64,000 bases of DNA from Parazoarcus communis SWub3 = DSM 12120 (GTDB taxonomy: Bacteria; Pseudomonadota; Gammaproteobacteria; Burkholderiales; Rhodocyclaceae), in the NCBI RefSeq assembly GCF_003226565.1, contig NZ_QKOE01000001.1:248001-312000 (forward strand), in the 5' to 3' direction. Below, one piece after another: positions 46,520 through 55,624 of this stretch. Below the pieces are notes generated by a model, which saw only the letters and a list, made by a program, of their open reading frames with translations, did not search any database and had not been told where the DNA came from. How positions within the stretch are numbered: the stretch's first letter is position 1; every line of letters starts with the position of its first letter. The position numbers and the translations under genes are program-made.

Positions 46520-47119
46520 ATGATTGGACGCATCACCGGCATCCTGCTGGAAAAAAACCCGCCGCAGATCCTGATCGATGCCAACGGCATCGGCTACGAG
46601 ATCGACGTCCCCATGAGCACCTTCTACAACCTGCCTGCCACCGGCGAGCGTGTCAGTCTGCACACCCACCTTGCGGTGCGTGAGGACGGGCACTTCCTGT
46701 ACGGGTTCGCCAGCGAGGAAGAACGCGCCGCGTTCCGTCAGTTGCTGAAGGTCTCTGGCATCGGCGCAAGAATGGCGCTTGCCGTGTTGTCCGGCCTGTC
46801 AGTCAGCGACCTGGCGCAAGCCGTTGCACTGCAGGAGTCCGGCCGGCTGGTGAAGATCCCCGGCATTGGCAAGAAAACCGCAGAACGCCTGCTGCTCGAG
46901 CTGCGCGACAAGCTGGGCAAGGCCCTGCCGCAACTCTCCGGCGCCCGCCTCGCCGCCCCCATGGATAGCGCCCCCAATGCCCGCAGCGACATCCTGAACG
47001 CCCTGCTGGCGCTCGGCTACAACGAGCGTGAAGCCCTGGGCGCGATGAAAGGCCTCGCCGATGACGTCGGCGTCTCCGACGGCATCCGCCAGGCACTGAA
47101 ACTGCTGTCCAAGGCTTGA
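46520..47119 (+). CDS. ruvA: Holliday junction branch migration protein RuvA
   Basis: This 199-residue protein binds four-way junctions as a tetramer and loads RuvB rings. It has an N-terminal OB fold ([15 protein letters not shown]), two helix-hairpin-helix motifs ([14 protein letters not shown] and [15 protein letters not shown]) and a C-terminal domain III ([13 protein letters not shown]) that contacts RuvB. It lies one base after the HAD gene and 76 bp before ruvB. ruvC is not in the window. Confidence 0.96.
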   Translation: MIGRITGILLEKNPPQILIDANGIGYEIDVPMSTFYNLPATGERVSLHTHLAVREDGHFLYGFASEEERAAFRQLLKVSGIGARMALAVLSGLSVSDLAQAVALQESGRLVKIPGIGKKTAERLLLELRDKLGKALPQLSGARLAAPMDSAPNARSDILNALLALGYNEREALGAMKGLADDVGVSDGIRQALKLLSKA

Positions 47120-47195
47120 GCTGAATCTCCACCTCCCATCAAAGTCACCTGCGGATGCTTCAAGCCCGCCCCCTGACGCCTGCTAAACTGCCCCC

Positions 47196-48254
47196 ATGAT
47201 CGAAACCGACAAACTTCAGGCCGGCGGCGGCAACCGGCTGATCTCCGCCCAGCCGGCCGACCGCCAGGAAGACGCCGTCGAGCGTGCGTTGCGCCCCAAG
47301 CGACTGGTCGAGTATGTGGGTCAGGCGAAGATTCGGGAGCAACTCGAGATCTTCATTGAGGCGGCGCGCAAGCGTAAGGAAGCGCTCGACCATGTGCTGC
47401 TGTTCGGTCCGCCGGGGCTGGGCAAGACCACGCTGGCACACATCGTCGCCGCCGAAATGGGCGTCAACCTGCGTCAGACCTCCGGCCCGGTACTCGAGCG
47501 CGCGGGCGACCTCGCCGCGCTGCTGACCAACCTGGAACCGCACGATGTGCTGTTCATCGACGAGATCCATCGCCTGTCGCCGGTGGTGGAGGAAATCCTC
47601 TACCCAGCACTGGAGGACTTCCAGATCGACATCATGATCGGGGAAGGGCCTGCAGCACGCTCAGTAAAGCTCGACCTGCCACCCTTCACCCTGGTGGGTG
47701 CCACCACACGCGCCGGCATGCTGACAAACCCGCTGCGTGATCGCTTCGGGATCGTGTCGCGCCTCGAGTTTTACACTGCAGACGAGCTTGCCTATATCGT
47801 CAGCCGCTCGGCACGTCTGCTCAATGTGCAGATCGACGATGCCGGTGCGCTGGAGATCGCGCGCCGTGCGCGGGGCACGCCACGCATCGCCAACCGCCTG
47901 CTGCGACGGGTACGCGACTATGCCGAAGTCAGGGCTGGCGGCCAGATCAGCAGCGCCGTCGCCGATGCCGCCCTGGTGATGCTGGATGTGGACGTGCTGG
48001 GACTGGACCTGATGGACCGCAAGCTGCTGTCGGCCATGCTGGAAAAGTTTGGTGGCGGCCCGGTCGGACTGGACAACGTCGCCGCGGCGATCGGTGAATC
48101 CACCGACACCATCGAAGACGTCATCGAGCCCTACCTGATCCAGCAGGGCTATCTGCAGCGCACCCCGCGCGGACGCATGGCCACCCACGCGATCTGGCAG
48201 CATTTCGGGCTCAACCCGCCGCGCAGTCAGGCGCCTGACCTGTTCGATAATTAA
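47196..48254 (+). CDS. ruvB: Holliday junction branch migration ATPase RuvB
   Basis: This hexameric AAA+ motor of 352 residues drives branch migration. Walker A is GPPGLGKT at 71-78, Walker B is LFIDEIHRL near residue 125, sensor 1 follows in VGATTRAG, and a winged-helix domain closes the C-terminus ([19 protein letters not shown]). A TAAACT box just ahead of the ATG could be a -10 element, but would leave almost no leader, so ruvA readthrough is the more likely source of transcription. Confidence 0.97.
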   Translation: MIETDKLQAGGGNRLISAQPADRQEDAVERALRPKRLVEYVGQAKIREQLEIFIEAARKRKEALDHVLLFGPPGLGKTTLAHIVAAEMGVNLRQTSGPVLERAGDLAALLTNLEPHDVLFIDEIHRLSPVVEEILYPALEDFQIDIMIGEGPAARSVKLDLPPFTLVGATTRAGMLTNPLRDRFGIVSRLEFYTADELAYIVSRSARLLNVQIDDAGALEIARRARGTPRIANRLLRRVRDYAEVRAGGQISSAVADAALVMLDVDVLGLDLMDRKLLSAMLEKFGGGPVGLDNVAAAIGESTDTIEDVIEPYLIQQGYLQRTPRGRMATHAIWQHFGLNPPRSQAPDLFDN

Positions 48255-48269
48255 GGGTCGCAAACACCG

Positions 48270-48491
48270 ATGAGTCTTGCGCCACTGGGGCTGATCATCG
48301 CAACTGCGGTGCTATTGTTGGTGATCTGGGCAGCGATGCGGTCACGCACGCGCCGCCCCGACAAGCATGCAAACGGATGGCACGGCGCGGACTCAGCCAC
48401 CTCCTTGGGCAGCACCGAGGGCGGCAACGCGTCTCCATGCGGACAAGGTACGGGTGCAGACTGCGGCGGCGACGGCGGCGGGGGTGACTGA
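48270..48491 (+). CDS. Small single-pass membrane protein with Gly/Cys/Asp-rich tail
   Basis: This 73-residue protein has one hydrophobic helix (about 5-22), a basic stop-transfer RSRTRRPDK, and a tail with CGGDGGGGD. I do not recognise a family. It starts 15 bp after ruvB, and its stop overlaps the next start by one base (TGATG), so it is probably translated as part of this unit. Confidence 0.55.
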   Translation: MSLAPLGLIIATAVLLLVIWAAMRSRTRRPDKHANGWHGADSATSLGSTEGGNASPCGQGTGADCGGDGGGGD

Positions 48492-48853
48492 TGCGCACCT
48501 TTCAGGTCATGATGCTGACACTGTGCCTGCTGGGTGGGGCTTACCTGCTACTGCACGCCCCGGTCTTCTTCATGCCCGACCGCTGGGATCCTTCAGTCGG
48601 GCGCGAGTTCTCGCCACTGGCCAGCCGGGTGCTGGGTGGCGGGCTGTTGAGCATGGCGGCACTGGCGTTGATCTTCCTGCGCCATCATTACTACTCGGCA
48701 ACCCGCAGGCTGCCCGGCCCAGCGATGCAACGGGTGTATTTTGGCCTGGTGATGCTGGCCATTACCCTGGTGACCCTGGCCTTCAATCTGGCCGACCCCC
48801 AACCCAACCCCGAGCACCGCGGATCACGCGGAACACCAACCTTGCCCCAGTAA
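48491..48853 (+). CDS. Small three-helix membrane protein, unknown function
   Basis: This 120-residue protein has three hydrophobic segments (about 6-26, 43-58 and 77-95). The family is not recognised. It is coupled to the preceding gene by TGATG and converges on rlmI with a 25-bp gap. Confidence 0.6.
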   Translation: MRTFQVMMLTLCLLGGAYLLLHAPVFFMPDRWDPSVGREFSPLASRVLGGGLLSMAALALIFLRHHYYSATRRLPGPAMQRVYFGLVMLAITLVTLAFNLADPQPNPEHRGSRGTPTLPQ

Positions 48854-48878
48854 CGCACAAGCCCCAACGGGATGCAGA

Positions 48879-50069
48879 TCAGCCGACCTGTACCGCCAGC
48901 CCCTTCAGGTACTCGCCTTCGGGTACGGCCAGGCCAACCGGATGGTCGGCCGCGGCGGCCAGGCGGTGGATGATTCGGGCATCGACGCCAGCATCACCCG
49001 CCGCACTGGCCACGATCTTCTGGAACATTTCCAGGCCGATACCGCCCGAGCAAGAGTAGGTCATCAAGATACCCCCTGGCGCCAGCAAGCGAAAGCCAAA
49101 CAGATTGATGTCCTTGTACGCCCGCCCAGCGCGTTCGGCATGGGCCGCTGACGGCGCAAACTTGGGCGGATCGAGCACGATCAGATCGAAGGTCTGCCCT
49201 TCCGCTCGCAAGGCACGCAGCGCCTCGAACACATCGTCTTCCTGCCACGCAGCGCGCGCCGCATCGAGTTGCGGATTATGTGCCAGATTGCGCGCCGCCG
49301 TTGCCAGCGCCGGGCCGGACGAATCAATCGACAACACGCTGGTCGCACCGCCGGCCAGTGCCTGCAGCGAAAAGCCCCCGGTGTAGCAGAAACAGTTGAG
49401 CACCCGACGACCGTGGGCCAATTCGCCAGTCAGCTTGCGATTGTCGCGCTGATCCAGGTAGAAGCCGGTCTTGTGGCCGCCAACCACATCGACTTCCATC
49501 CGGACCCCATTCTCGGTGATCAGCAAGGGGCCATCGGGCAGCTCGCCCCAAGCACAGCCCGTGCGAGGCTCCAGCCCCTCCAGGCGACGGACATCGGAAT
49601 CCGAACGCTCGTACACCGCCGTGCAGCCCGTTGCCTGAACCAGCCCTGCAACAATGGCATCACGCCACTTTTCTGCACCCGCGCTGGTCAATTGCAGGAC
49701 CACAACCGCACCGTAGCGGTCGGCAATCACACCCGGCAGACCATCCGACTCGCCGTGGATCAAGCGCTGACCATCTTGCGTTGCCAACATCGGATGGCTG
49801 GCACGGCGCGCCACGGATTCGGCCACCTTGCGCTTGAACAAGGCATGGTCGATTGCCGCACCCGTATCGAACGACCACATCCGCGCCCGGATCTGCGACG
49901 CAGGTGACCACGCCGCCCGCCCCAGTTCGCGACCATCAGCCGCCACCACATCGACGGTATCACCCGGTCGCGCGCGACCGTCCAGTCGATCCACCGAACC
50001 GGCGAAGATCCAGGGGTGACGACGCAACACCGTGCGTTCCTTACCGGGGTGAAGCAGCAGACGGGCCAT
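48879..50069 (-). CDS. rlmI: 23S rRNA (cytosine1962-C5)-methyltransferase
   Basis: This cytoplasmic enzyme methylates C1962 of 23S rRNA. The 396 residues equal the E. coli length. An N-terminal PUA domain (LLLHPGKERTVLRRHPWIFAG) precedes an EEHEAD-like domain and the Rossmann methyltransferase domain, with NCFCYTGGFS as SAM motif I and the LDPPKFAP catalytic loop. ATG 50069 has AGGA eight bases upstream. A longer frame to 50096 is not favoured. Confidence 0.93.
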   Translation of the reverse strand: MARLLLHPGKERTVLRRHPWIFAGSVDRLDGRARPGDTVDVVAADGRELGRAAWSPASQIRARMWSFDTGAAIDHALFKRKVAESVARRASHPMLATQDGQRLIHGESDGLPGVIADRYGAVVVLQLTSAGAEKWRDAIVAGLVQATGCTAVYERSDSDVRRLEGLEPRTGCAWGELPDGPLLITENGVRMEVDVVGGHKTGFYLDQRDNRKLTGELAHGRRVLNCFCYTGGFSLQALAGGATSVLSIDSSGPALATAARNLAHNPQLDAARAAWQEDDVFEALRALRAEGQTFDLIVLDPPKFAPSAAHAERAGRAYKDINLFGFRLLAPGGILMTYSCSGGIGLEMFQKIVASAAGDAGVDARIIHRLAAAADHPVGLAVPEGEYLKGLAVQVG

Positions 50070-50175
50070 GGGGAGAATCCTGCAAAAGGGCGCCAAGTTT
50101 AGCCCCTTGCCCCAGGTCGACGCCAGACGGAAGCGCGGTTGCAGGCAGCCGGTTCAGCCCGTCCGCGGGCATGAC

Positions 50176-50667
50176 TCAAGCCTGCAGCGTGCGTCGGGCG
50201 CGATCGGCGGTATCGATCAACTCGGTCAGTTCGCGGGAGCTCAACAAACCGCCGAAATGCTTGAGCGCATCAGAGGACACATACAGATGACCGTTGCTAC
50301 GGCGCAACACCCAGCCCAGCTCAACCAGACGCACGATCTTGCGCCGCACCGTTTCACGTGGCAAACCGGTCGCAGCAGCAATCGAATACGCATTGCAGGG
50401 TTTGAGCACGCACTTTTCTTCCGGTTCGGTACCGTTCTCCGGTCCCAGCCCACCGATATTGTGCAGCGCAATCTCGCCAAGCAGGATGGGCAGCAGGATG
50501 TCACGGTCGAACTCTTCAAACCAGCGACGGATATGACGAATTTCGTAGCGGGCAAGCAGCAGGGCGACCTCCCTGATTGCACGCTGACGCTCGGCCGCGC
50601 TTTGTGTTTCGGGAACCGGTTCGGCCGGCTTCTGATGACGGGATTCGGGGCTGTATTCTGCTGACAT
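50176..50667 (-). CDS. Winged-helix DNA-binding protein, possible regulator
   Basis: This 163-residue soluble protein has a helical N-terminal half and a winged-helix segment from about residue 92 (YSIAAATGLPRETVRRKIVRLVELGWVLRR) which has MarR/GntR-like helix-turn-helix spacing, then the wing NGHLYVSS. It looks like a transcriptional regulator, but I cannot assign a family or target. The start at 50667 is preferred over GTG/ATG further up because it begins the acidic N-terminus; this is uncertain. It is monocistronic. Confidence 0.65.
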   Translation of the reverse strand: MSAEYSPESRHQKPAEPVPETQSAAERQRAIREVALLLARYEIRHIRRWFEEFDRDILLPILLGEIALHNIGGLGPENGTEPEEKCVLKPCNAYSIAAATGLPRETVRRKIVRLVELGWVLRRSNGHLYVSSDALKHFGGLLSSRELTELIDTADRARRTLQA

Positions 50668-50808
50668 GGCTACCCTGCGCAGGCCCCGCAAGGGGGCAAT
50701 CTGACACTAGCTGGCTCGTTATTGTGATGTCGCCCAGCATATCCCATAGGCACAGCCTTCCCCTATTCGTCGATACCCAAAGTGGGGAACCCGTAAAATT
50801 CAGGCGCG

Positions 50809-51729
50809 TCAGCGTTTCGCCCGCGGGTGGGCTGCATCATACACCTTGGCAAGGTGCTGGAAATCCAGATGGGTATAGACCTGTGTGCTGCGGATGCTGG
50901 CATGCCCCAACAATTCCTGAACCGCCCTCAGGTCACCGCTGGATTGCAGCAGATGACTGGCAAAGCTGTGGCGCAGCATGTGCGGATGTGCGTGCATGCC
51001 GAGCCCCGACTGCTGCGCGCGCAGCGTCAGCCGGCTGCGCACTGCACCCGGACTCATGCAGGCACCGGTTCGGGTCACAAAGACGGCGAGGTTGTCGCCG
51101 ACCGGCAGTTGCGACCTGCTGTCGAGCCAGGCCCGCAGCGCAGCAAGCGCCCGGCTGCCGACCGGCACCGTCCGCGTTTTGCCACGTTTGCCCTTGACGG
51201 TGACCATGCCCTCGATCAGATCCAGGCTGCCATCCAGCATCAGCCCGGTGAGTTCGGACAAGCGCAGTCCAGACGAGTAGAAGAGTTCGAACATGGCCAG
51301 ATCGCGCAAGTCCAGCACCGACTCGGCCGGGGCCGCGTCCAGCAGGCAAGCCGCCTGATCGGGCGACAGCACGCCGGGCAGTTTAGAAGGCGCCTTTGGC
51401 GGACGGATCCCTTCGACCGGGTTGTGTTTCAGGCCACGATGCCGCACCAGCCAGCGAAAAAAGCTGCGCCATGCCGACAGGCAGCGTGCAATCGATCTCG
51501 GCCCCAGCCCCTCACCATGCAGGCGCCCGGCAAACCGCCGGATCTCTGCCGAAGTCAGTGTAATGGGCTCGCGGCCTGCAGCCAGCCGCTGCAACTTGCG
51601 CAGGTCACGCGTGTAGTTCTCCAGCGTCAGCGCCGCCGCACGCCGCTGGCTTGCCAACCATCCCAGATAATCCGTCATCCAGACCGGATCGGGCGATGAC
51701 GGCGCCACAACGTCGGCGACGGGGTTCAT
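50809..51729 (-). CDS. xerC: Site-specific tyrosine recombinase XerC
   Basis: With XerD this enzyme resolves chromosome dimers at dif. The 306 residues have the SAM-like N-terminal core-binding domain (about 15-100) and a catalytic domain with R156, a lysine near 179, H250, R253, H276 and the nucleophile Y285. Position confirms XerC: its start overlaps the stop of the DUF484 gene (ATGA), and dapF is upstream, the same dapF-DUF484-xerC order seen in gammaproteobacteria. Confidence 0.94.
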   Translation of the reverse strand: MNPVADVVAPSSPDPVWMTDYLGWLASQRRAAALTLENYTRDLRKLQRLAAGREPITLTSAEIRRFAGRLHGEGLGPRSIARCLSAWRSFFRWLVRHRGLKHNPVEGIRPPKAPSKLPGVLSPDQAACLLDAAPAESVLDLRDLAMFELFYSSGLRLSELTGLMLDGSLDLIEGMVTVKGKRGKTRTVPVGSRALAALRAWLDSRSQLPVGDNLAVFVTRTGACMSPGAVRSRLTLRAQQSGLGMHAHPHMLRHSFASHLLQSSGDLRAVQELLGHASIRSTQVYTHLDFQHLAKVYDAAHPRAKR

Positions 51730-52379
51730 CCGATCTCTGCCATCAAGGCCGCTGCCGCCAGCTCGGCAATTCGGCCCAGGTAAAGCGTTCCCATCTCGGG
51801 GTAGAAACGTTCGGCCTCCTCACTCCCCAAGGCCAGCATGCCAATGACCTGGGTCTGGCGGCGCAGCGGCATCAAGGCGACCGAGCGAATATGGGGCGCA
51901 ACCTCACCAAACCAACCCAACACTTCGATATTGCCCGGCGCCCCGCAGTAGGGATGGCGGAGATCACCGGCAAACAGGCGTACTCCCTCGCCTACCGGCG
52001 CAAAGTCCTCCTCGCTGCGGGCCAGCACGCTGTTCCAGATGCGCAGCGCGACATGTGGCACCGCAAAGTCCTCCTGCAGGCTGGACAGCAGGGCGTGACG
52101 AACGCCGTCATAGCCATGCGCCTCCAGCAACAGCACGCCAAGCCGATGGACCTTCTCGCTGATTTCGTCGTTCTCCTCACCGAAGCGGATCAACTCGGCC
52201 AGCTTGAGCTCGAGCTGCCGAATCTTGTCTCGCAGCGCGTGAAGCTGACGCTCGGCCAGCGAGATGGCCTGACCGCCATGCTGCGGATGCGGCACCGTCA
52301 ACTCGGTGAACAATTCGCCATGGTCGGACAGGAAATCAGGATGTTCACGCAGGTAACGCGCGACGTCGGCAGCATTCAT
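51726..52379 (-). CDS. DUF484 (GAF-like) protein
   Basis: This 217-residue cytoplasmic protein of the DUF484 family has an N-terminal VARYLREHPDFL motif, a coiled-coil helix (about 40-80) and a GAF-like C-terminal domain. The function is unknown, but it is almost always between dapF and xerC (E. coli yigA). ATG 52379 begins the canonical N-terminus; the frame extends nine codons further. Translation of xerC is coupled to it. Confidence 0.9.
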   Translation of the reverse strand: MNAADVARYLREHPDFLSDHGELFTELTVPHPQHGGQAISLAERQLHALRDKIRQLELKLAELIRFGEENDEISEKVHRLGVLLLEAHGYDGVRHALLSSLQEDFAVPHVALRIWNSVLARSEEDFAPVGEGVRLFAGDLRHPYCGAPGNIEVLGWFGEVAPHIRSVALMPLRRQTQVIGMLALGSEEAERFYPEMGTLYLGRIAELAAAALMAEIG

Positions 52380-52428
52380 CAGGACGGACTCCTCTGGGGC
52401 TTGCACCCCGATAGAAAGGCTTTCGGCT

Positions 52429-53262
52429 TCAGGCGAGTTCCATCTCGCCTTCGAATACGGTAACAGCGGGGCCAGTCATCAGCACCGGGGTTCCAGGACC
52501 GTCCCAGGCGATCTCGAGTTCTCCCCCCCGGGTTTCGACCCGCACGGGAGAGGTCACCAGCTCCCGCAGGATGGACGCCACCACCGCAGCGCAGGCCCCC
52601 GTCCCGCAAGCCAGGGTTTCACCAGCCCCCCGTTCATATACCCTCAGACGGATGCGATGCGCGTCCGCAACCTGAACGAAACCTGCGTTGACCCGCGCCG
52701 GAAAACGGGGATGGGATTCGATCAGCGCGCCCAGGCGGTCGACTGGCGCATGGTCAACATCTGCGACCACCTGCACCGCGTGGGGGTTGCCCATCGACAC
52801 TGCGGTGATCGCGATTCGCTCACCGTCCACCTCAAGCGCTTGTACTACCGCATCGGAGTCGGACACGAAGGGGACTTGAGCGGACTCGAGCACCGGCACC
52901 CCCATGTTCACCGTCACCAACCCATCTTCGCGCAGTCGGGGAGCGATGATGCCAGCCTGGGTTTCGACCCGGATCTCGGCCTTGGTGCTCAAACCCTTGT
53001 CGGCGACAAAACGCGCAAAACAGCGCGCGCCATTGCCACACTGCTCGACCTCCCCACCATCCGCATTGAAGATGCGATAGCGGAAATCCACGCCAGCCTG
53101 CCCCGCCGGCTCGACGACCAGCAACTGATCACACCCCACTCCAAAGTGCCGGTCAGCAATGTAACGGACGCGCTCGGGCGTCAGCTCCACCGCCTGGCGG
53201 GTGGCATCAATGACAACGAAATCGTTGCCCAGTCCATGCATCTTGGTAAATCGAAGTTTCAT
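52429..53262 (-). CDS. dapF: Diaminopimelate epimerase
   Basis: This cytoplasmic enzyme interconverts LL- and meso-diaminopimelate for lysine and peptidoglycan synthesis. The 277 residues match the family. The two catalytic cysteines lie in EQCGNGARC and [10 protein letters not shown], and the N-terminus has [12 protein letters not shown] 53262 gives this canonical start; the longer frame to 53370 is rejected. It heads the dapF-DUF484-xerC unit with a 49-bp gap to DUF484. Confidence 0.96.
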   Translation of the reverse strand: MKLRFTKMHGLGNDFVVIDATRQAVELTPERVRYIADRHFGVGCDQLLVVEPAGQAGVDFRYRIFNADGGEVEQCGNGARCFARFVADKGLSTKAEIRVETQAGIIAPRLREDGLVTVNMGVPVLESAQVPFVSDSDAVVQALEVDGERIAITAVSMGNPHAVQVVADVDHAPVDRLGALIESHPRFPARVNAGFVQVADAHRIRLRVYERGAGETLACGTGACAAVVASILRELVTSPVRVETRGGELEIAWDGPGTPVLMTGPAVTVFEGEMELA

Positions 53263-53404
53263 CAGGTCGCGACCATTTCGAACGTTGTGGCGCCAATGCG
53301 CATTTCCATGGATTCTCCCCCAGCGTCCAGGGCACGTCCACCGCTGCAGACGGCAAGCCCACGCAGGCAAGCCATTTACCCGCGCTCATGTCAGAATTCC
53401 GCTC

Positions 53405-53659
53405 ATGAACACGCCCCCCGGAAAACCTTACGCCCTGCCACTGAGCACCTGGCTGCTCGGCATTCCTGGCCTTGTCTGCCTCATCGCCGGCCTGGTGCTG
53501 GCAGCAGGTGACTTCAGCGGGCATCACCCGATGCTCGCCGAACCCGGCACCGCCATCGTGCTGATCGTTTCAGCCGTCGCACTATTGGGCAGTGCAGCCT
53601 TTCCTGCCGTGCTGAAGCGGCTGGCCGACAACGATCGAGCCGCAACGCCCGGTCAGTAA
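53405..53659 (+). CDS. Small two-helix membrane protein
   Basis: This 84-residue protein has two hydrophobic helices (about 14-34 and 48-66) separated by a short His/Pro loop. It is divergent from dapF and overlaps the end of the acyltransferase gene by seven bases, tail to tail. I do not recognise the family; it is called real from its hydrophobic pattern and position filling the gap. Confidence 0.55.
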   Translation: MNTPPGKPYALPLSTWLLGIPGLVCLIAGLVLAAGDFSGHHPMLAEPGTAIVLIVSAVALLGSAAFPAVLKRLADNDRAATPGQ

Positions 53660-54531
53660 AACTTTGGTTCGCCCTCGGGCCGGGTCTTGAAGCGTCGGTG
53701 CACCCAGTAGTACTGCTCGGGCATGGTCCTCACCATGGACTCGATCCAGGCATTCATCCGCCGCGTGTCGGCCTCGACATCCGCAGTGGGAAAATCGCCC
53801 CAGGCTTCGCCGATCTCGACCACGTAGCCCTGCCCTCCGGGCAACATCCGGGTCACGCAAGGCAGCACGGCCGCCCCGGCGACTCGAGCCAGACGCGACA
53901 AGCCGGTGATGGTCGCCGCCTGCACCCCGAAGAACGGCACGAAAATGGCGTCGCGCCGGCCATAGTCCATATCGGGCAGGTAATAGAACGGCCGGCCGGA
54001 CTTCATCGCCTTTACCGTGCCGCGCACCCCTTCCTGCCGTGCAAGCAGCAACTGATCACCAAAACGGCTACGCCCGTGATACAGCCAGCGATCCAGCACC
54101 GGGTTTTTCTTCTGCTTGGCGTAGATGCTGACGATGTCGAAGGCCATGGTAACGCGCGTCCCGCCCATGTCGAGCCCGACGAAATGCGGCGCCAGCAGGA
54201 TGACGGACTTGCCGGCGGCCTGCAGCGCACGAACCCGCTCAGCCCCCTCGATGCGCACGATGCGCTCCAGGCGCTCGCGACTGCCCCACCACACCAGACC
54301 ACGCTCCAGCAGGCTGCGTCCCACCCCCCTGAAGTGCCGCCGGGCCAGCATGCGCCGCTCAGCCACACTCTGGTCCGGAAAGCACAATCGCAGGTTGGTC
54401 ATCACAATCCTGCGCCGCGGCAGCGCAAAGACATAGAGCAGCAAACCAAAGACCTCACCGACCCGGGAGAGTACCGCCAGCGGCAACCAGTGCAGCAACC
54501 AGAACACGCCGACACCAAGACGGCTCATCAT
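53653..54531 (-). CDS. LpxL/HtrB-type lipid A acyltransferase
   Basis: This inner-membrane enzyme of 292 residues adds a secondary acyl chain to lipid A on the cytoplasmic face. It has an N-terminal membrane anchor (about 8-35) and the catalytic HX4D motif at H116-D121 (PHFVGLD). Downstream are RRDAIFVPFFG and a C-terminal YWVHRRFKTRP motif typical of the family. Its start overlaps the stop of a second acyltransferase gene by four bases; the two are a tandem pair. Confidence 0.92.
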   Translation of the reverse strand: MMSRLGVGVFWLLHWLPLAVLSRVGEVFGLLLYVFALPRRRIVMTNLRLCFPDQSVAERRMLARRHFRGVGRSLLERGLVWWGSRERLERIVRIEGAERVRALQAAGKSVILLAPHFVGLDMGGTRVTMAFDIVSIYAKQKKNPVLDRWLYHGRSRFGDQLLLARQEGVRGTVKAMKSGRPFYYLPDMDYGRRDAIFVPFFGVQAATITGLSRLARVAGAAVLPCVTRMLPGGQGYVVEIGEAWGDFPTADVEADTRRMNAWIESMVRTMPEQYYWVHRRFKTRPEGEPKFY

Positions 54532-55397
54532 GACACTTCGGCCTCGTCGGCTGCAGCGCGAGCACTACGCGGTTTCTTGTAGCGGTTATAGCCCCAGATG
54601 TACTGGCCCGGACACTGCAGGATCAGGCGCTCGACCTCACGGTTCATGATCGCCACCCTTTGCTCCAGCGACCCTTCAAGCGGCTCGGTCGGGCCGGACA
54701 GACGGAACACGTACCCCTGTCCACGCGGCAGACGTTCAGCCCAGCAGTAGATCACGTGCACGCCCTTGACCTCGGACAGGCGCGCGGCCAAGGTCATGGT
54801 CCAGGCCGGTCGTCCGAAGAAATCCGCCCACACCCCCTCGCCCGCGCCCGGCACCTGATCGGGAAGCATGCCGACCGCTTCCTTGCTGCGCAGGGTCTTG
54901 ACCAGTTTGCGTACCCCCGACAGGTCGGCCGGTGCAGTCTGCATCCGGCCGCGGACCCGGCCCGCCTGCATCAAGGGCTCGAGCGCACGATTGCGCGGCG
55001 GGCGATAGAGCACGGTAACCGGCGCATGCGAAGCGAAGTACTGCGCGGTGATTTCGAAGCACCCCAGGTGCGGGGTAATGAACAGGATGCCAGCGGACTC
55101 GCGCTGCGCGGCCTCCACCCATTCCCATCCTTCGACGCGAACCACGCTGGCCACGACTTCTTCGGCTGGACGCAACCACAGCCAGGGCAGCTCAAGCGCC
55201 TGGCGGCCGGACTCAGCCACGGCGGTGTGCAAGATGGTGGGATCGAGCCGCCCCAGCGCAGACTGTAGATTGTGGCGCAGACGTCGGCGGTAACTGGGCG
55301 AGGCGGTATAGGCCAACCAGCCAGCCCAGCCCCCCAGGCGATGAAGCCAGGCCAGCGGCAGACGGGCAAGCAGACGGAACAGGGTATCGACAAACAC
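54528..55397 (-). CDS. LpxL/LpxM-type lipid A acyltransferase (HX4E variant)
   Basis: This 289-residue protein is the first gene of the acyltransferase pair. The catalytic motif reads H110-LGCF-E115, i.e. HX4E; glutamate is also accepted in several LpxL/LpxM relatives. The C-terminal YIWGYNRYKKPR motif is the family signature. It differs enough from the second copy to imply a different acyl position or chain specificity (inference). The gene is divergent from metK across a 227-bp regulatory region. Confidence 0.9.
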   Translation of the reverse strand: MFVDTLFRLLARLPLAWLHRLGGWAGWLAYTASPSYRRRLRHNLQSALGRLDPTILHTAVAESGRQALELPWLWLRPAEEVVASVVRVEGWEWVEAAQRESAGILFITPHLGCFEITAQYFASHAPVTVLYRPPRNRALEPLMQAGRVRGRMQTAPADLSGVRKLVKTLRSKEAVGMLPDQVPGAGEGVWADFFGRPAWTMTLAARLSEVKGVHVIYCWAERLPRGQGYVFRLSGPTEPLEGSLEQRVAIMNREVERLILQCPGQYIWGYNRYKKPRSARAAADEAEVS

Positions 55398-55427
55398 GGT
55401 GAATTCTTGGGGTGAACTCCGAAGAGT

Positions 55428-55455
55428 TTGACCTGAAAAAATAGCAGCCTATAAT
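55428..55455 (+). promoter_or_regulatory. Strong sigma-70 promoter of metK
   Basis: TTGACC (55428-55433) and TATAAT (55450-55455) are separated by 16 bases. This is the best consensus promoter in the window. Transcription should begin near 55462, leaving a leader of about 163 nt before metK. Confidence 0.75.
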
Positions 55456-55460
55456 TGTGC

Positions 55461-55624
55461 CTTAGCCGCCGAGTTAACTCGACAACTTGCAGGGCGGCCT
55501 TCACCACGGTTTCGACCTACCTGGCGATAAACAAGTACTGCTAAAGCGTCGGCTGCTCGTCGAAATCCCCGGAGCTGGCCGCAACGCCACCGCACAGGGG
55601 ATTTTTCGTTTCAGGAGCAAGAAC
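55461..55624 (+). promoter_or_regulatory. Structured metK leader: candidate riboswitch or attenuator of unrecognised class
   Basis: The leader has a 5' stem GCCGCC (55465-55470)/GGCGGC (55493-55498); a second stem TTTCGAC (55510-55516)/GTCGAAA (55559-55565); and a third stem AAATCCCC (55563-55570)/GGGGATTT (55597-55604) followed by TTCG. Stems two and three share bases 55563-55565 and so compete. The third stem with its T-rich 3' arm looks like an intrinsic terminator. It contains an inner TGGC-GCCA hairpin. The AGGAG of metK (55613-55617) lies just beyond. The sequence does not match my knowledge of SAM-I, SAM-II or SAH riboswitches, so SAM or methionine sensing is inference from the gene controlled. 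Confidence 0.55.

Noticed and set aside
50809-51729. Integrase of a mobile element
   Set aside because: The tyrosine recombinase is in the standard dapF-DUF484-xerC order with no attachment-site repeats or cargo, so it is the housekeeping XerC.
55487-55624. In-frame N-terminal extension of metK by 46 codons
   Set aside because: The MetK family starts at ATG 55625, with AGGAG upstream; the earlier codons lie in a structured leader.
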